Source: Kangiellaceae bacterium
Lineage (GTDB): Bacteria; Pseudomonadota; Gammaproteobacteria; Enterobacterales; Kangiellaceae
Direction: 5' to 3'
Length of the DNA: 5,950 nt
NCBI GenBank assembly: GCA_030590405.1
Contig: JAUUYO010000209.1
Span: forward strand, 1-5,950
The translations under genes were made by a program, and so were the position numbers. Numbering within the stretch: the first letter of the stretch is position 1; each line of letters opens with the position of its first letter. The notes under the pieces are model-generated. The model saw nothing but the letters and a program-made list of their open reading frames with translations. It ran no database searches and was not told the DNA's origin. Positions 5,788-5,950 of the stretch are shown piece by piece.

Positions 5788-5950
5788 TTCCTTTATGTCG
5801 ACGGCAAAAGTTAGCTAACGCCACTCGTTTCTAAAAAATCATAAATTCGTTTTTTAGATTGTTGCTTATGAAATTTCCAATATTCTTCAAATTCATTACT
5901 GGACTTGAGTGAACGAAGTTTTAAAATTGCCTCTGCTCCCAGTAAACTCC
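5780..5950. mobile_element. Insertion sequence, one end only (probable ISKra4-type)
   Basis: The element is inferred to start at GGGTGTAG (5780-5787), where the dehydrogenase homology ends, and to run beyond the right edge. About 30 bp in from this end lies the stop codon of a minus-strand transposase-like frame, the expected spacing for an IS right end. From memory, ISKra4-family ends begin with GGG, which fits. The second inverted repeat and any target duplication are outside the window, so the exact junction is uncertain by a few bases. A TTAGCTAA palindrome (5811-5818) includes the transposase stop. Confidence 0.65.
5811..5950 (-). CDS. Transposase C-terminal fragment, cut by window edge
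   Basis: On the minus strand, an open frame enters from the right edge (first whole codon 5948-5946) and gives 45 residues before TAA at 5813-5811. The text GAEAILKLRSLKSSNEFEEY followed by WKFHKQQ and RIY resembles the extreme C terminus of DDE transposases of the ISKra4 group (GAEA-lRLR-...-s-dF--YW-FH--Q---R). The family assignment is from recall and moderate. The frame is too short to show any catalytic Asp or Glu. Its position just inside a sequence discontinuity in a broken gene is strong independent support that it is a transposase. Whether the IS is intact cannot be seen. Confidence 0.65.
   Translation of the reverse strand, partial: SLLGAEAILKLRSLKSSNEFEEYWKFHKQQSKKRIYDFLETSGVS

Noticed and set aside
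5805..5823. Integron attC-like core (GTTAGC/TAACGCC)
   Set aside because: The motif does not fit GTTRRRY and lacks the paired R and L boxes; it is the palindromic end of the transposase frame.
5785..5865. Simple frameshift explaining the early stop of the dehydrogenase
   Set aside because: The neighbouring frame continues as GVVPLCRRQKLANATRF and then stops. Beyond the first residues it does not match the family, and a transposase frame lies opposite, so an insertion fits better.

Overview
The window looks like chromosomal DNA from a moderately AT-rich gammaproteobacterium. The protein styles (DUF885 peptidase, MoxR/VWA pair, Spy/CpxP-like LTxxQ protein) and a GTAG-type REP palindrome fit that group. 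I cannot name the genus; a Kangiella/Aliikangiella-like marine lineage is only a guess.

Layout, left to right. (1) The left edge cuts into a large plus-strand DUF885-type zinc metallopeptidase, of which the last 551 residues are visible. (2) A 246-bp gap follows, mostly filled by a 144-bp element bounded by a perfect 12-bp inverted repeat and packed with nested palindromes and GTAG/CTAC tetranucleotides, i.e. a REP/BIME-like repeat. (3) A tight two-gene plus-strand operon encodes a MoxR-type AAA+ ATPase and a CoxE-like VWA-domain protein, 6 bp apart. These are the two halves of a classic ATPase plus metal-binding adaptor remodelling machine with an unknown client. (4) A convergent minus-strand gene encodes a small exported Spy/CpxP-like LTxxQ protein, with its promoter region in the following 266-bp gap. 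(5) A second plus-strand cluster holds a stand-alone GAF-domain protein, then (29 bp later) a VOC/glyoxalase-fold metalloenzyme, whose stop codon overlaps (ATGA) the start of a GhrA-like D-2-hydroxyacid dehydrogenase.

The dehydrogenase breaks off after about 72 family-like residues, exactly where a different kind of sequence starts with GGGTGTAG. About 30 bp further in, on the minus strand, lies the stop codon and the last 45 codons of a transposase-like protein that runs off the right edge. The most economical reading is an insertion sequence, probably ISKra4-type, inserted into the dehydrogenase gene and knocking it out. The VOC enzyme is left intact but without its translationally coupled partner.

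I did not find a clear-cut new defence or mobile system. The points most worth following up are the IS-disrupted dehydrogenase, the compound REP element, and the unstudied MoxR/VWA pair.
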